Shown here: positions 13,588 to 21,333 of the stretch, piece after piece
How the letters are laid out: each line of letters begins with the position of its first letter
How positions within the stretch are numbered: the first letter of the stretch is position 1
Assembly (NCBI RefSeq): GCF_019973735.1
Contig: NZ_AP024463.1
Span: 1-64,000, forward strand
DNA from: Arachnia rubra
GTDB taxonomy: Bacteria > Actinomycetota > Actinomycetes > Propionibacteriales > Propionibacteriaceae
Direction: 5' to 3'
DNA: 64,000 nucleotides
The notes under the pieces: model-generated
Told to the model about the DNA's origin: nothing
Seen by the model: the letters and a program-made list of their open reading frames with translations, nothing else
Databases searched by the model: none
Program-made: the position numbers and the translations under genes

Positions 13588-15951
13588 TCAACCTGTGACG
13601 AGCGGGACCGCCAGCAGCGCGATGGCGGCCGCCGCCAGGAGGGTGTCGCGCCAGGACCAGGACAGGTCGTGCAGGCGGGTGGGGTGCCGGGTGATGCCGT
13701 AGCCGCGGGATACCATCGCGGCGGCCAGGTCCTCTGACATGCGGATTCCGCTGGTCAGCAGCGGAATCATGACCGTGGCGTGGGCCTTGATGCGGCGCAC
13801 GAGGCCACCCGAGCTGATGCGTGCGCCCCGGACCTGTTGCGCGTCGGTGATTTGACGGGCACGCTGCCGCAGCGTCGGGACGAACCGCAGCGCCGTCGTG
13901 CACATGAACACCAGTGCGTTCGGCAGCCGGAGTGTGCGCATCAGGGTGGTGAACTGCTCGGTGGGGGTGGACGCCAGCACCGCCGCCGACCCGCACACCA
14001 TGGCCACCAGCCGCAGCACCAGGTTCGCGGCGTGGCGCAGTCCGCCTGCGGTCACCGGTAGCGCGCCGGGCCACAGCCGGGTCACGACGTCCGGATCAGC
14101 CCCCGGCGGCGGGGCGAGGACCGCGAAGGCGAATACCAGGAACAGCACGGGCAACAGCGGCGCCAGGAGGCCCCGGAGCCGCCGCAACCCATCCGTCCCG
14201 GAACCGCCTCCCACTGATGAACCACCGGAAGACACCAGAGCCCCGGCCGTCACCGCGGCCAGGACGAGATTCGCCAGCGGATCTAAGGCCAGCAGGGTCG
14301 CGGCCACGACGGCTGCTAGGGCCAGCAGCTTTGACCGCACGTCGGCCCTGCTGAGCAGCGATGCCTGGCCCTGGGGCCGTGTGGGCTCGCCGGTGGTCTT
14401 TGGCGGTTCGCCGGGATCCGGGGCCTGGCTGCCGGGCTTGCCGGTGGAGGCCAGGTGCAGCTCCGCGAGCCGGGCCTCGTCGTCGAAAAGCCTTGTCATG
14501 GGGATATCCAGGGCCAGGCGGCCCTCGTCGAGCACCACTGCGCGCGTGGCATACCGGGCGGCCAGCTGGAGGTCGTGGGTGATCAGGACGACGGTGGCAC
14601 CGGCCCGGTGCAGGCCGGAGACCAGCTCCATCAGCGCCTGCGTGTCCCGCCAGTCCTGGCCGGTGGTGGGCTCGTCGAGAATGAGGATCCCAGGGGCGCG
14701 GACGAGCACCGACGCGACCGCGAGCCGCTGTCGCTCAGCCCGGCTGAGCCGCAGCGGATGGGTCCCGGCGGCGTCGCCCAGCCCCACCTGGCCGAGCACT
14801 CGCCCGACGCGTTCCGCCACCTGCTCCTGAGATACGTTTGTATTGCGCAGGCCGAAGGCGGCCTCGTCGAAGACGGTGTTCGCGAAGATCTGGTGGTCGG
14901 GATTCTGGAAGACGAACCCCACCTCGCCCGCCAGGTCACCGGCGTCGCGGCCCCCGGCGTCACTGCCGCTCACCCGCACCATTCCCGAAGTGGGGCTCAG
15001 GAGTCCGGTGAAATGCCTGGCCAGAGTGCTTTTGCCTGCACCGTTGCCGCCCAGCAGCGCGACGAACTCGCCGCGATAGATGGCGAGATCCACGCTGTCG
15101 AGTGCCAGCGCCCCCGAGGGGTACCGGTGGGTCAGGGCGATCGTCTCCAGGACTGGTGTGCGGGTGGACGCCTGAGGCGGGGTGCTGCGCGGGGCCTGAG
15201 GAGATCGGGGCCTGGGGCCGGCCGCCGGCCGTAGCCCCGCCGCCGCCATGCGCTCCGCGTCCCGGAGGAAGGGGCCTGGCGGGCCGAAGTAGCTGACCCG
15301 GCCGCCGGCCAGCACCAGGAGCAGATCGGCCCAGGTGGCGACGGCGTCCGGGTCATGCTCCACCAATACTATCGTATTGCCAGCGTCGCTGAGGGTTCGT
15401 ATGATGCTGCGGACCGCCGCCGCGCCCTCCGGGTCGAGTGCCGAGGCCGGCTCGTCGAGGACCAGCAGCTGCGGTTCCATCGCGAGGACCCCGGCGATCG
15501 CGAGCCGCTGGAGCTGCCCGCCGGACAGGGTGGTGGTCTCGCGGCAGGCCAGGTCCGCCAGGCCGACTGCGGCCAGGGCCCGGCGCGCCCGCGAGATCAC
15601 CTCGTCCCGCGGCAGGCCCAGGTTCGCGGGACCGGCGGCGGCGTCGTCGAGCACCAGGCGCTCCATCACCTGAGCCTGGGGATCCTGTGACACCAGGCCG
15701 GCGACGCGCACCAGCTGGGGCAGCGACGCCTCGTGGGTGGCCATGCCCGCCACCCGCAGCTGCCCGTAGAGGTCGCCGGGGTGGTGGTGGGGAACCAGGC
15801 CGTTCAGGGCCATCGCGAGAGTCGACTTGCCTGCCCCCGTCGCGCCCATCACCGCGACCCGGCTCCCGGCGGGGATCTCGCAGGTGACGTCCTGGAGCTG
15901 GCGCCGACCGGTGCCGCGGTGGGAGAAACCGAACCGGCGGGCCTCGATCAC
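13588..15951 (-). CDS. Fused ECF transporter energy module EcfA-EcfA'-EcfT
   Basis: 787 residues carrying a complete energy-coupling module in one chain. The first ATPase (1-235) has Walker A GATGAGKST at 36-44, LSGGQ and LVLDEPASALD. The second (about 268-500) has GGNGAGKST, a Q-loop FQNPDHQIF and LILDEPTTGQD, but its signature reads LSRAERQRLA instead of LSGGQ. After a linker comes an EcfT-like membrane domain (about 530-787) with several hydrophobic segments and the ARISSGG and ARG-type coupling helix region (QQVRGA, VSRGYG). It would power uptake through the S component encoded two genes upstream. The GTG start overlaps the upstream stop (GTGA). Confidence 0.92.
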   Translation of the reverse strand: MIEARRFGFSHRGTGRRQLQDVTCEIPAGSRVAVMGATGAGKSTLAMALNGLVPHHHPGDLYGQLRVAGMATHEASLPQLVRVAGLVSQDPQAQVMERLVLDDAAAGPANLGLPRDEVISRARRALAAVGLADLACRETTTLSGGQLQRLAIAGVLAMEPQLLVLDEPASALDPEGAAAVRSIIRTLSDAGNTIVLVEHDPDAVATWADLLLVLAGGRVSYFGPPGPFLRDAERMAAAGLRPAAGPRPRSPQAPRSTPPQASTRTPVLETIALTHRYPSGALALDSVDLAIYRGEFVALLGGNGAGKSTLARHFTGLLSPTSGMVRVSGSDAGGRDAGDLAGEVGFVFQNPDHQIFANTVFDEAAFGLRNTNVSQEQVAERVGRVLGQVGLGDAAGTHPLRLSRAERQRLAVASVLVRAPGILILDEPTTGQDWRDTQALMELVSGLHRAGATVVLITHDLQLAARYATRAVVLDEGRLALDIPMTRLFDDEARLAELHLASTGKPGSQAPDPGEPPKTTGEPTRPQGQASLLSRADVRSKLLALAAVVAATLLALDPLANLVLAAVTAGALVSSGGSSVGGGSGTDGLRRLRGLLAPLLPVLFLVFAFAVLAPPPGADPDVVTRLWPGALPVTAGGLRHAANLVLRLVAMVCGSAAVLASTPTEQFTTLMRTLRLPNALVFMCTTALRFVPTLRQRARQITDAQQVRGARISSGGLVRRIKAHATVMIPLLTSGIRMSEDLAAAMVSRGYGITRHPTRLHDLSWSWRDTLLAAAAIALLAVPLVTG

Positions 15952-16697
15952 CGGGCCGTCAGCTCCGCCACCGGATGCCAGGGGACGTGCCCGGGGACCA
16001 GTCCCCGCAGGTCCGCCGCGGAGTTGGGGTCGCAGGCGATCAGCACGCAGCTCGCGGGGCCGCCGGAGGCGTCGAGGGGCAGGGGATGGGTCAGCCAGTT
16101 AAGGCCAAGACCCGCGGAGGAGGCGAGCTGCCCGGTCTCGTAGCCGATGCCCCGCGACCCGACCGGCAGGGCGTCGTGGACCAGGCCGCTCCCGACGAGG
16201 TCCTGGACGGTGGGTAGCGGCACGATGTCCGGGTGGCCGATGAAGATCTCGTCGTGCGGGGCGGATCGCGGCCAGCCTGCGCACACCACCAGGTCGCCGG
16301 GCCGGCCGCCGGCGGTCAGAAGCTCGCCGGTGACAGTCCCGATGGCCGTCACCCCGACCCCCGTCGCTGGCGACGGCACGTTCTCCTCGGTGCTGCCCGT
16401 CACCGCCTCGGGTGGGATGCCGACGTTAGCCGCGACCTCCCGGAACATGTCGATGAAGGGCGCGGCGTCGGCCAGGTCGTGGCACAGGGTGTTGATCAGC
16501 GCGACGGGACGCGCCCCGGCACACAGCACCTCCAGCAGCGGCACCCGGGCCGCGAAGTGCGCCACCAGCTCCGCGGGCACCCGCACTGGATCGGCGGGGC
16601 GCGGGCCGATGCCGCCCACCGAGTCGCATGCGACCACCAGGCGCGGGGAGCCGTCGATGACCAGCAGGTCGCGGACGGGGCGCACGGGGCTCGTCAT
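15948..16697 (-). CDS. cblS: PurM-like kinase, probable alpha-ribazole kinase
   Basis: 249 residues resembling AIR-synthase (PurM)-fold proteins. The N-terminal VACDSVGGIG, the EVLCAGARPVALINTL segment and the GSTEENVPSP loop fit the CblS family. In Firmicutes CblS phosphorylates alpha-ribazole taken up by CblT, so that the lower ligand of cobalamin can be salvaged. The start ATG 16697 overlaps the TGA of the S-component gene (ATGA). An open frame extends far upstream but overlaps that gene, so it is not used. Gene order S component, kinase, ECF module supports the assignment. Family recognition is from memory of motifs and should be treated as probable. Confidence 0.75.
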   Translation of the reverse strand: MTSPVRPVRDLLVIDGSPRLVVACDSVGGIGPRPADPVRVPAELVAHFAARVPLLEVLCAGARPVALINTLCHDLADAAPFIDMFREVAANVGIPPEAVTGSTEENVPSPATGVGVTAIGTVTGELLTAGGRPGDLVVCAGWPRSAPHDEIFIGHPDIVPLPTVQDLVGSGLVHDALPVGSRGIGYETGQLASSAGLGLNWLTHPLPLDASGGPASCVLIACDPNSAADLRGLVPGHVPWHPVAELTAR

Positions 16698-17266
16698 CGC
16701 CGCCCGGGACCGGTGATCCCGACGGGATGGTCGGCGAGCCCGGCCGCGGCCAGCGCGACCCCGGCCACTGCCGCCACCACGATGTTGATGGCCGACCCGG
16801 CGAGCAGCGGCACCACCTGCGCGACGTACATTCCGAGGCCGCCGACGGGGATCAGGATCGCCGGGGCCAGCAAGCCGTTCAGCAGCGCCGCCGCCACGCC
16901 ACCCGCCAGGAGGCCTACGCGGCGGCTCAGCCACCCGAAGACCCAGGCGAAAAGGAACATCTCGGCCGCGACGATGAGGTGGACCGGCAGGCCCAGCGGG
17001 AGACCAGCAGTCGCTGCGGAGATCAGGTGCCCGAGCGCCCCGACGATGCCGCCCTCAAGCGGGGAGAACACGGCGGCGGCCAGGTATCCGGGGGCTGAGT
17101 CCAGCGCGACGGTGCCCGTCGGGCTGGGGATCTTGATGAAGGCCCCAGCCCCCGACAGCGCCACCAGGATCGCGATCCGCGCCACCCGGCGCGGGGTGAG
17201 GAACCCGTGCGGGCCAGAGGTGGAGAAGGTGACCTCGTCCTGCGGGGCCGGGGGCTGCTCGCTCAT
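16694..17266 (-). CDS. cblT: ECF transporter S component, probable alpha-ribazole transporter
   Basis: 190 residues with about six hydrophobic helices and no ATPase, as in S components. The motif IPSPTGTVALDSAPGYLAA after the first helix and GHLISAATAGLPLGLP in the middle fit CblT-like substrate-binding proteins. ATG 17266 is chosen because GAGGAAAG precedes it, and an in-frame extension would run into the divergent neighbour's promoter. The stop overlaps the next start. The substrate is inferred from the kinase beside it; another vitamin precursor is possible. Confidence 0.75.
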   Translation of the reverse strand: MSEQPPAPQDEVTFSTSGPHGFLTPRRVARIAILVALSGAGAFIKIPSPTGTVALDSAPGYLAAAVFSPLEGGIVGALGHLISAATAGLPLGLPVHLIVAAEMFLFAWVFGWLSRRVGLLAGGVAAALLNGLLAPAILIPVGGLGMYVAQVVPLLAGSAINIVVAAVAGVALAAAGLADHPVGITGPGRR

Positions 17267-17425
17267 GTGACTTTCCTCGTATCGGTGCTGGTGGGGCCGC
17301 GCCGGCGCGCGGACCACCACCGCAATGTACCGGAAGCTGCCCGGAGGGCCGCGCCACGGTCCAGGACACTCCCCGGCCAGGATGCCTGGGCAGTGCGGCT
17401 TGACCCCTGTGGTGGGATTGGGCGC

Positions 17426-18028
17426 ATGACCACGCAAGTTGATTTCTGGTTCGACCCGACGTGCCCCTGGGCCTGGATGACCTCCCGCTGGATCCTGGAG
17501 GTGGAGAAGGTCCGGGACGTCAAGGCCGTCTTCCACCCCATGAGCCTGTTCATCCTCAACGAGGGGCGCGACCTCGACCCCGGCTACCGGGCGCACATCG
17601 ACGAGACCCTCATCGCCTCCCGCGCCGCGGCGGCCGTCATGAAACTCTACGGGCACGACCAGGTCCGCGACTTCTACACCGCCCTTGGTACCCGCCTGCA
17701 CCCGAAGGGCGAGCCCATCACGGTGGAAACCATCGCTGCTGCCCTGCAGGAGGCCGGGCTCGATGCCGGCATCGCCCAGCGCGTGACCACCGACGAGTTC
17801 GACGCCGACCTGCGCGCCTACCAGAAGGTGGCGCAGGACCTCGTCGGCACGGACGTCGGCACTCCGATCATCCGCATCAACGGCATGGCCCTGTTCGGCC
17901 CGGTCATCTCGCCAGCCCCGAAGGGCGAGGCCGCGGGCGAGCTGTTCGACGGCGTGGCCAAGGTGACGGCCTACCCGGGCTTCTTCGAGCTGAAGCGGTC
18001 CCGTGACGTCGGACCAATCTTCGACTGA
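17426..18028 (+). CDS. Mycothiol-dependent nitroreductase Rv2466c-like protein (DsbA family)
   Basis: 200 residues, thioredoxin fold with helical insertion, closely following the Rv2466c (Mrx3) pattern: DFWFDPTCPWAWMTSRWIL, then VMSLFILNE-like residues, GTPIIRINGMALFGPV with the cis-proline, and a C-terminal ELKRSRD. Rv2466c reduces substrates with mycothiol. The usual active site is CPWC; here residues 13-16 are C-P-W-A, so the second cysteine is missing. That suits a monothiol mechanism or loss of function. It is transcribed away from the cblT operon and followed by a hairpin. Confidence 0.85.
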   Translation: MTTQVDFWFDPTCPWAWMTSRWILEVEKVRDVKAVFHPMSLFILNEGRDLDPGYRAHIDETLIASRAAAAVMKLYGHDQVRDFYTALGTRLHPKGEPITVETIAAALQEAGLDAGIAQRVTTDEFDADLRAYQKVAQDLVGTDVGTPIIRINGMALFGPVISPAPKGEAAGELFDGVAKVTAYPGFFELKRSRDVGPIFD

Positions 18029-18056
18029 GGGGCTTCGCTGCTCCCTACCCGGGCGA

Positions 18057-18083
18057 GAGGACCGGCCACCCCGGCCGGTCCTC
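18057..18083 (+). terminator. Terminator hairpin after the Rv2466c-like gene
   Basis: An 11-bp stem GAGGACCGGCC with a 5-base loop and its exact complement, 28 bases after the stop codon. No long U-run follows. Confidence 0.65.
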
Positions 18084-18102
18084 GATCCCAGTGAGACTCC
18101 AG

Positions 18103-18119
18103 GTAGGACATGTAGGACA
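18103..18119 (+). promoter_or_regulatory. Direct repeat upstream of the toxin-antitoxin operon
   Basis: GTAGGACA occurs twice with a 9-base period, 18-33 bases before the antitoxin ATG. Antitoxins of this kind repress their own operon by binding short repeats at the promoter, so this is a candidate operator. Confidence 0.4.
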
Positions 18120-18136
18120 AGGCGTATCGTGGAGGC

Positions 18137-18466
18137 ATGAACGCTCAGCCCGCCGACATACCCACGCCTTACCCGGACAGCGTCAGCCTGCGTGAACTCA
18201 ACCAGCGCTCGGGACGCATCATCGCCCAGGTAACCGAGTCTGGCCGGCCAGTGACGGTCACCGACCGCGGCCGCCCAGTAGCCCAGATCGTCCCCATCCG
18301 TCCCGACGAAACTCCCCGCGAGCGGCTCCTTCGCGAGGGCAAACTCCGGCCCGCCACGGGGCCATTCCGGCTCCCTAAGGTTCTAGGCAAGCTGCCCGAA
18401 GGCATGACAATCGAGCAGCTTCTGGCTGAAGACCGGGAGGAGATCGACCTCGATGCTCTACGTTGA
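18137..18466 (+). CDS. Phd/YefM-type antitoxin
   Basis: 109 residues. The N-terminal half is a Phd/YefM DNA-binding domain: VSLRELNQRSGRIIAQVTES, then GRPVTVTDRGRPVAQIVPI. The C-terminal half (GMTIEQLLAEDREEIDLDAL) is the acidic toxin-neutralising tail. It overlaps the PIN-domain toxin gene by 14 bases, the usual arrangement in which antitoxin comes first. It probably also represses its own promoter. Confidence 0.9.
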   Translation: MNAQPADIPTPYPDSVSLRELNQRSGRIIAQVTESGRPVTVTDRGRPVAQIVPIRPDETPRERLLREGKLRPATGPFRLPKVLGKLPEGMTIEQLLAEDREEIDLDALR

Positions 18467-18854
18467 CACATCGTGTATGGCTCTTCTCCTCCTTGGGCAG
18501 GATGGGGCTGGCAAGGTTGAGAACCTACTGGAGCAAGGGGACCGTTGGCATTCAGTGAATTCCTCGGTTCTGCTGGAGATCGAACTCATCCGCGTGGCGC
18601 GCCGCACACGCACTCCAGTGGAGAGTGCGCGGACGCTCTTGACCAACATAGAACTGCTGGAGATCTCCCGCGAGGTGGTCGATGGCGCCTGTGCGCTGAC
18701 CGGGGAACTGAAGTCCCTCGACGCGATTCACCTGGCCAGTGCCCTGATCCTGCACAGCGACGCTGACCCCGTCACCGTCCTCACCCACGATGCCCGCTTG
18801 GCCGAGGCGGCGCGGGCGCGGGGCTTGGCCGTCGCGGATCCGCTAACCCCGTAG
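18453..18854 (+). CDS. vapC: VapC-type PIN-domain toxin
   Basis: 133 residues of a PIN-domain ribonuclease. Conserved acids are visible in LYVDTSCM (first Asp), in LLEIELIRV (Glu), in LKSLDAIHLASAL (Asp) and near VLTHDARLAEAA (Asp). Such toxins cut tRNA or rRNA when freed from the antitoxin. Here the partner is Phd/YefM-like, a known pairing. All four acids seem intact, so the toxin is likely active. Confidence 0.9.
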   Translation: MLYVDTSCMALLLLGQDGAGKVENLLEQGDRWHSVNSSVLLEIELIRVARRTRTPVESARTLLTNIELLEISREVVDGACALTGELKSLDAIHLASALILHSDADPVTVLTHDARLAEAARARGLAVADPLTP

Positions 18855-18888
18855 CCCGCCTGTCCTGCTGATCCTGCTGATCGCCGAG

Positions 18889-20016
18889 TTAGTCCCCGAG
18901 GCCGGTGCCGACGGCGCGTGCGGTCTGGATCCACGGATGGTCTGGCGGCACCAGCGCCAGGTTTCCCGCGACCTTCCTCAGGTCGACGGGCGCGGTGCCG
19001 TCACCCTTGCTGGCGACCATGACGCCACTGACGCCGTCGGCGATCAGGTCGGCGGCGGCGGTGCCGATCCGCGACCCCAGCAGCCGGTCCTCCGCGCAAG
19101 GCGTCCCGCCGCGCTGTACGTAGCCCAGGATCGTGACGCGGGTCTCCAGGCCGGTCGCGGCCTCCAGCTCGCGGGCCAGCTGGAAGGTGTGCTCGCGGTG
19201 GTCGTCGAGGACCCGGGCGAGATGGTCCTTGGCCGCGGCCTTGGCCTCGGGCGTGGTGGCGGACTTCTTGAGCGACTCGGCGGCGGCGATGGCCTGCGCG
19301 GTCTTGACGTCGGTGGCGCCCTCGGCCACCGCGATCACGCTGAAGTTGGTGCCGCGGGCCTGTCGCGCCCGGATGGTCTCGGTGATGGCGTCCACCGAGT
19401 ACGGGATCTCGGGGATCAGGATGACGTCGGCGCCACCCGAGATGCCCGCCCCCAGCGCCAGCCAGCCGGCTTTGTGCCCCATGATCTCCGCCAGGATCAC
19501 GCGGTGGTGGCTATGGGCGGTGGAGTGGAGGCGGTCGATGGCGTCCGTCGCGATCTCCAGGGCCGTGGAGAAGCCGAAGGTGTTGTCGGTGTGGGCGACG
19601 TCGCGGTCGATGGTCTTGGGCAGGTGCATCACCGGGATGCCCGCCTCGGACAGCCGTAGCGCGTTCTTTGCGGTCCCGCCGCCGCCGAGCATCACCAGGC
19701 AGTCCAGCTCGTTGCGCTCCACCACCTCCCTGATGGTGGGGATGGCGTCGACGGTCTCGCCATTCAGCCGCATGCGATGCACCTTGTCGCGGCTGGTCCC
19801 GAGAATGGTGCCGCCGACGGTGAGGATCCCGGACAGCGCCTCCGGTCCGAGCGTGAAACTGCGGTCCTCAGCGAGTCCGCGCACGCCGTCGCGGAAGCCG
19901 ATCAGCTCCATGCCGTGCCGGCCGATGGCGGCCTTGCCGAGCCCGCGGATGGCGGCGTTGAGGCCGGGGGAGTCGCCGCCAGCCGTGAGCACCCCGACGC
20001 GCTTTGCATTGCCCAT
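18889..20016 (-). CDS. pfkA: 6-phosphofructokinase
   Basis: 375 residues. Family motifs: [15 protein letters not shown] at the N terminus, the substrate loop [17 protein letters not shown], and [14 protein letters not shown]. The effector/C-terminal part contains [19 protein letters not shown]. It phosphorylates fructose 6-phosphate in glycolysis. The K in PKTID is the residue found in pyrophosphate-linked and actinobacterial enzymes, whereas E. coli has Gly. The nucleotide loop reads GGGGTAKN, with Gly where many family members have Asp, so the phosphoryl donor cannot be predicted with confidence. The ATG follows a clear GGAGG. Confidence 0.9.
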   Translation of the reverse strand: MGNAKRVGVLTAGGDSPGLNAAIRGLGKAAIGRHGMELIGFRDGVRGLAEDRSFTLGPEALSGILTVGGTILGTSRDKVHRMRLNGETVDAIPTIREVVERNELDCLVMLGGGGTAKNALRLSEAGIPVMHLPKTIDRDVAHTDNTFGFSTALEIATDAIDRLHSTAHSHHRVILAEIMGHKAGWLALGAGISGGADVILIPEIPYSVDAITETIRARQARGTNFSVIAVAEGATDVKTAQAIAAAESLKKSATTPEAKAAAKDHLARVLDDHREHTFQLARELEAATGLETRVTILGYVQRGGTPCAEDRLLGSRIGTAAADLIADGVSGVMVASKGDGTAPVDLRKVAGNLALVPPDHPWIQTARAVGTGLGD

Positions 20017-20075
20017 GTGAACCTCCCTGCTCCGTGCCCGAGCCTACCTGGGTGTCGACGAGCACGGAATACACG

Positions 20076-20151
20076 AGAAGCCTGCTTTTGCGTCTCGACT
20101 TGCCGTTGAGAGTGATCTCATAGGCAACTTCAGACGCAAAAGCAGGCTTCT
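20076..20151. repeat. Inverted repeat with 20-bp perfect arms
   Basis: AGAAGCCTGCTTTTGCGTCT at 20076-20095 is the exact reverse complement of 20132-20151, separated by 36 bases in which TTGCC and GGCAA can extend the pairing. It lies in the gap between divergent genes, 60 bases upstream of the pfkA start. It could be a miniature mobile element, a hairpin in the pfkA leader, or a bipartite operator. Confidence 0.75.
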
Positions 20152-20179
20152 GCCTATAGATGCCGCTTGGTCCTCGCAA

Positions 20180-20203
20180 TAACACAAATGGCCATTTGTG
20201 TTA
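20180..20203. promoter_or_regulatory. 24-bp perfect palindrome, candidate operator
   Basis: TAACACAAATGG is followed at once by its exact reverse complement, ending 33 bases before the ATG of the SnoaL-like gene. Its position and perfect dyad symmetry fit a repressor operator overlapping the promoter. The regulator is not encoded next to it. Confidence 0.65.
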
Positions 20204-20236
20204 CGGTGCGGGCAGCCGACCTGGAAGGACAATCCC

Positions 20237-20590
20237 ATGACCTACGACAGCGCCTACGACATCGTGAAGAAGTACCACCACGCCTGGACGAGCGGTGATG
20301 TCGAGCAGGCGATGGAGTGCGTCGCTGATGACATCATCTGCCATGCCCCCGGTGGTGACCTGGAGGGCAAGGACGTCTACCAGGAGTTCATCGGAGCCTT
20401 TGCGCCATCGCTCATCGGCATTGGCGATATCGCCGAGTTCGCCGCCGGGGATCGCGTCGCCTTGTTTTACTACCCGCAGACCGCGGCCACCTCAACCGTC
20501 CCGGCTGCTGAGCTCTTCACGGTCCGGGAGGGGAAGATCGTTGAGAGCGTGCTGATCTTCGACCGGCTCTCCTACAGTCCTCCGCAGTGA
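20237..20590 (+). CDS. SnoaL/NTF2-like protein
   Basis: 117 residues in the cone-shaped NTF2 fold. The opening helix YDSAYDIVKKYHHAWTSGD is followed by VADDIICHAPGGDLEGKDVY, then strands with VALFYYP and AAELFTVREGKIVESVLIFD. This is the typical pattern of the SnoaL-like group of small enzymes and binding proteins, whose substrates vary. ATG 20237 is chosen over an upstream in-frame codon because GGAAGGAC precedes it. Probably repressed through the palindrome just upstream. Confidence 0.8.
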   Translation: MTYDSAYDIVKKYHHAWTSGDVEQAMECVADDIICHAPGGDLEGKDVYQEFIGAFAPSLIGIGDIAEFAAGDRVALFYYPQTAATSTVPAAELFTVREGKIVESVLIFDRLSYSPPQ

Positions 20591-20802
20591 TGACGCCCGG
20601 GCAGACGGCTCTCGTTGAACGCCTTCGCGTGCTCCTCGCCGGGGAGGCAGTGGTGCGGGAGGTGTCGATGTTCGGGGCAGGTCGTTTTGGCGTCCGCGTC
20701 TTTGCCGATGGTGGGGCCGGCGGTTCCGCGGCATTCCGGCTGACCAGTACAGGCCGTCCGGAAAACGACGCGCTTCGCACGATGTCCCAGCTACCGGTGT
20801 GA
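20590..20802 (+). CDS. Small TfoX-N-like protein
   Basis: About 70 residues. The segment VERLRVLLAGEAVVREVSMFGAG looks like the start of a TfoX/Sxy N-terminal domain (helix, then MFG). The domain is then shorter than usual and ends after LRTMSQLPV, so it may be a truncated relative. GTG 20587 and ATG 20590 are both possible starts; either overlaps the stop of the SnoaL-like gene, so the two are coupled. Function unknown. Confidence 0.55.
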   Translation: MTPGQTALVERLRVLLAGEAVVREVSMFGAGRFGVRVFADGGAGGSAAFRLTSTGRPENDALRTMSQLPV

Positions 20803-20826
20803 ACCTGGAGGCACTAGCGTTGGCGC

Positions 20827-21333
20827 ATGGTTAGAGTTCTGGTGGGATATGCGACGCGGGCAGGCTCCACGGCTGAGGTGGCCGGGATCATCGCCGATGA
20901 GCTGCGTGCCCGGGGCTGTGACGTCGACGTGAGGGACCTGCGTGACGCCCCCGACCCGGCCGGATTCGGCCTCTACGTGCTGGGCAGCGCCATCCAGACC
21001 ATGACCTGGCTGCCGGAGGCGCTGGACTGGTTGCGCAAGCACGGGCAGCAGGTAGGGCGCGCTGCCCTATTCAACGTCTCCATCACCGCCGTCGACCCCA
21101 CCAAGAACGACGAGGCCCTCAGGTGCAACAAGGCCGCGGCCGAGCTGGTCGAAGCGACCTCGCAGGCTGCGTTCGCAGGCCGCTACGCCCCCGAGAAGGT
21201 CGGTTTCCTCAAGCGGCTGCTGTTCTGGGTGCTCGCCAAGAAACCCGGCGACCACGTCGATCCTCCCGTCATCCGGGCCTGGGCCAGGGCCCTGACGCTG
21301 GATCCAGCCGCGCCTCCCGGCTCAGCTGGCTGA
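20827..21333 (+). CDS. Flavodoxin-domain protein
   Basis: 168 residues. VLVGYATRAGSTAEVAGIIADEL is the FMN phosphate-binding loop and first helix of a flavodoxin fold, and LYVLGSAIQTMTWLPEALDW the second flavin contact, as in HemG-type menaquinone-dependent protoporphyrinogen oxidases and related reductases. The C-terminal part is longer than in plain flavodoxins and contains KRLLFWVLAKK. It likely transfers electrons via FMN. The role is not further defined by neighbours. Confidence 0.8.
   Translation: MVRVLVGYATRAGSTAEVAGIIADELRARGCDVDVRDLRDAPDPAGFGLYVLGSAIQTMTWLPEALDWLRKHGQQVGRAALFNVSITAVDPTKNDEALRCNKAAAELVEATSQAAFAGRYAPEKVGFLKRLLFWVLAKKPGDHVDPPVIRAWARALTLDPAAPPGSAG

Noticed and set aside
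17267..17425. Possible cobalamin riboswitch before the alpha-ribazole operon
   Set aside because: A small CCAGG/CCTGG hairpin is present, but the conserved B12-box elements are not, and the gap of 160 bases shared by two divergent genes is too short.
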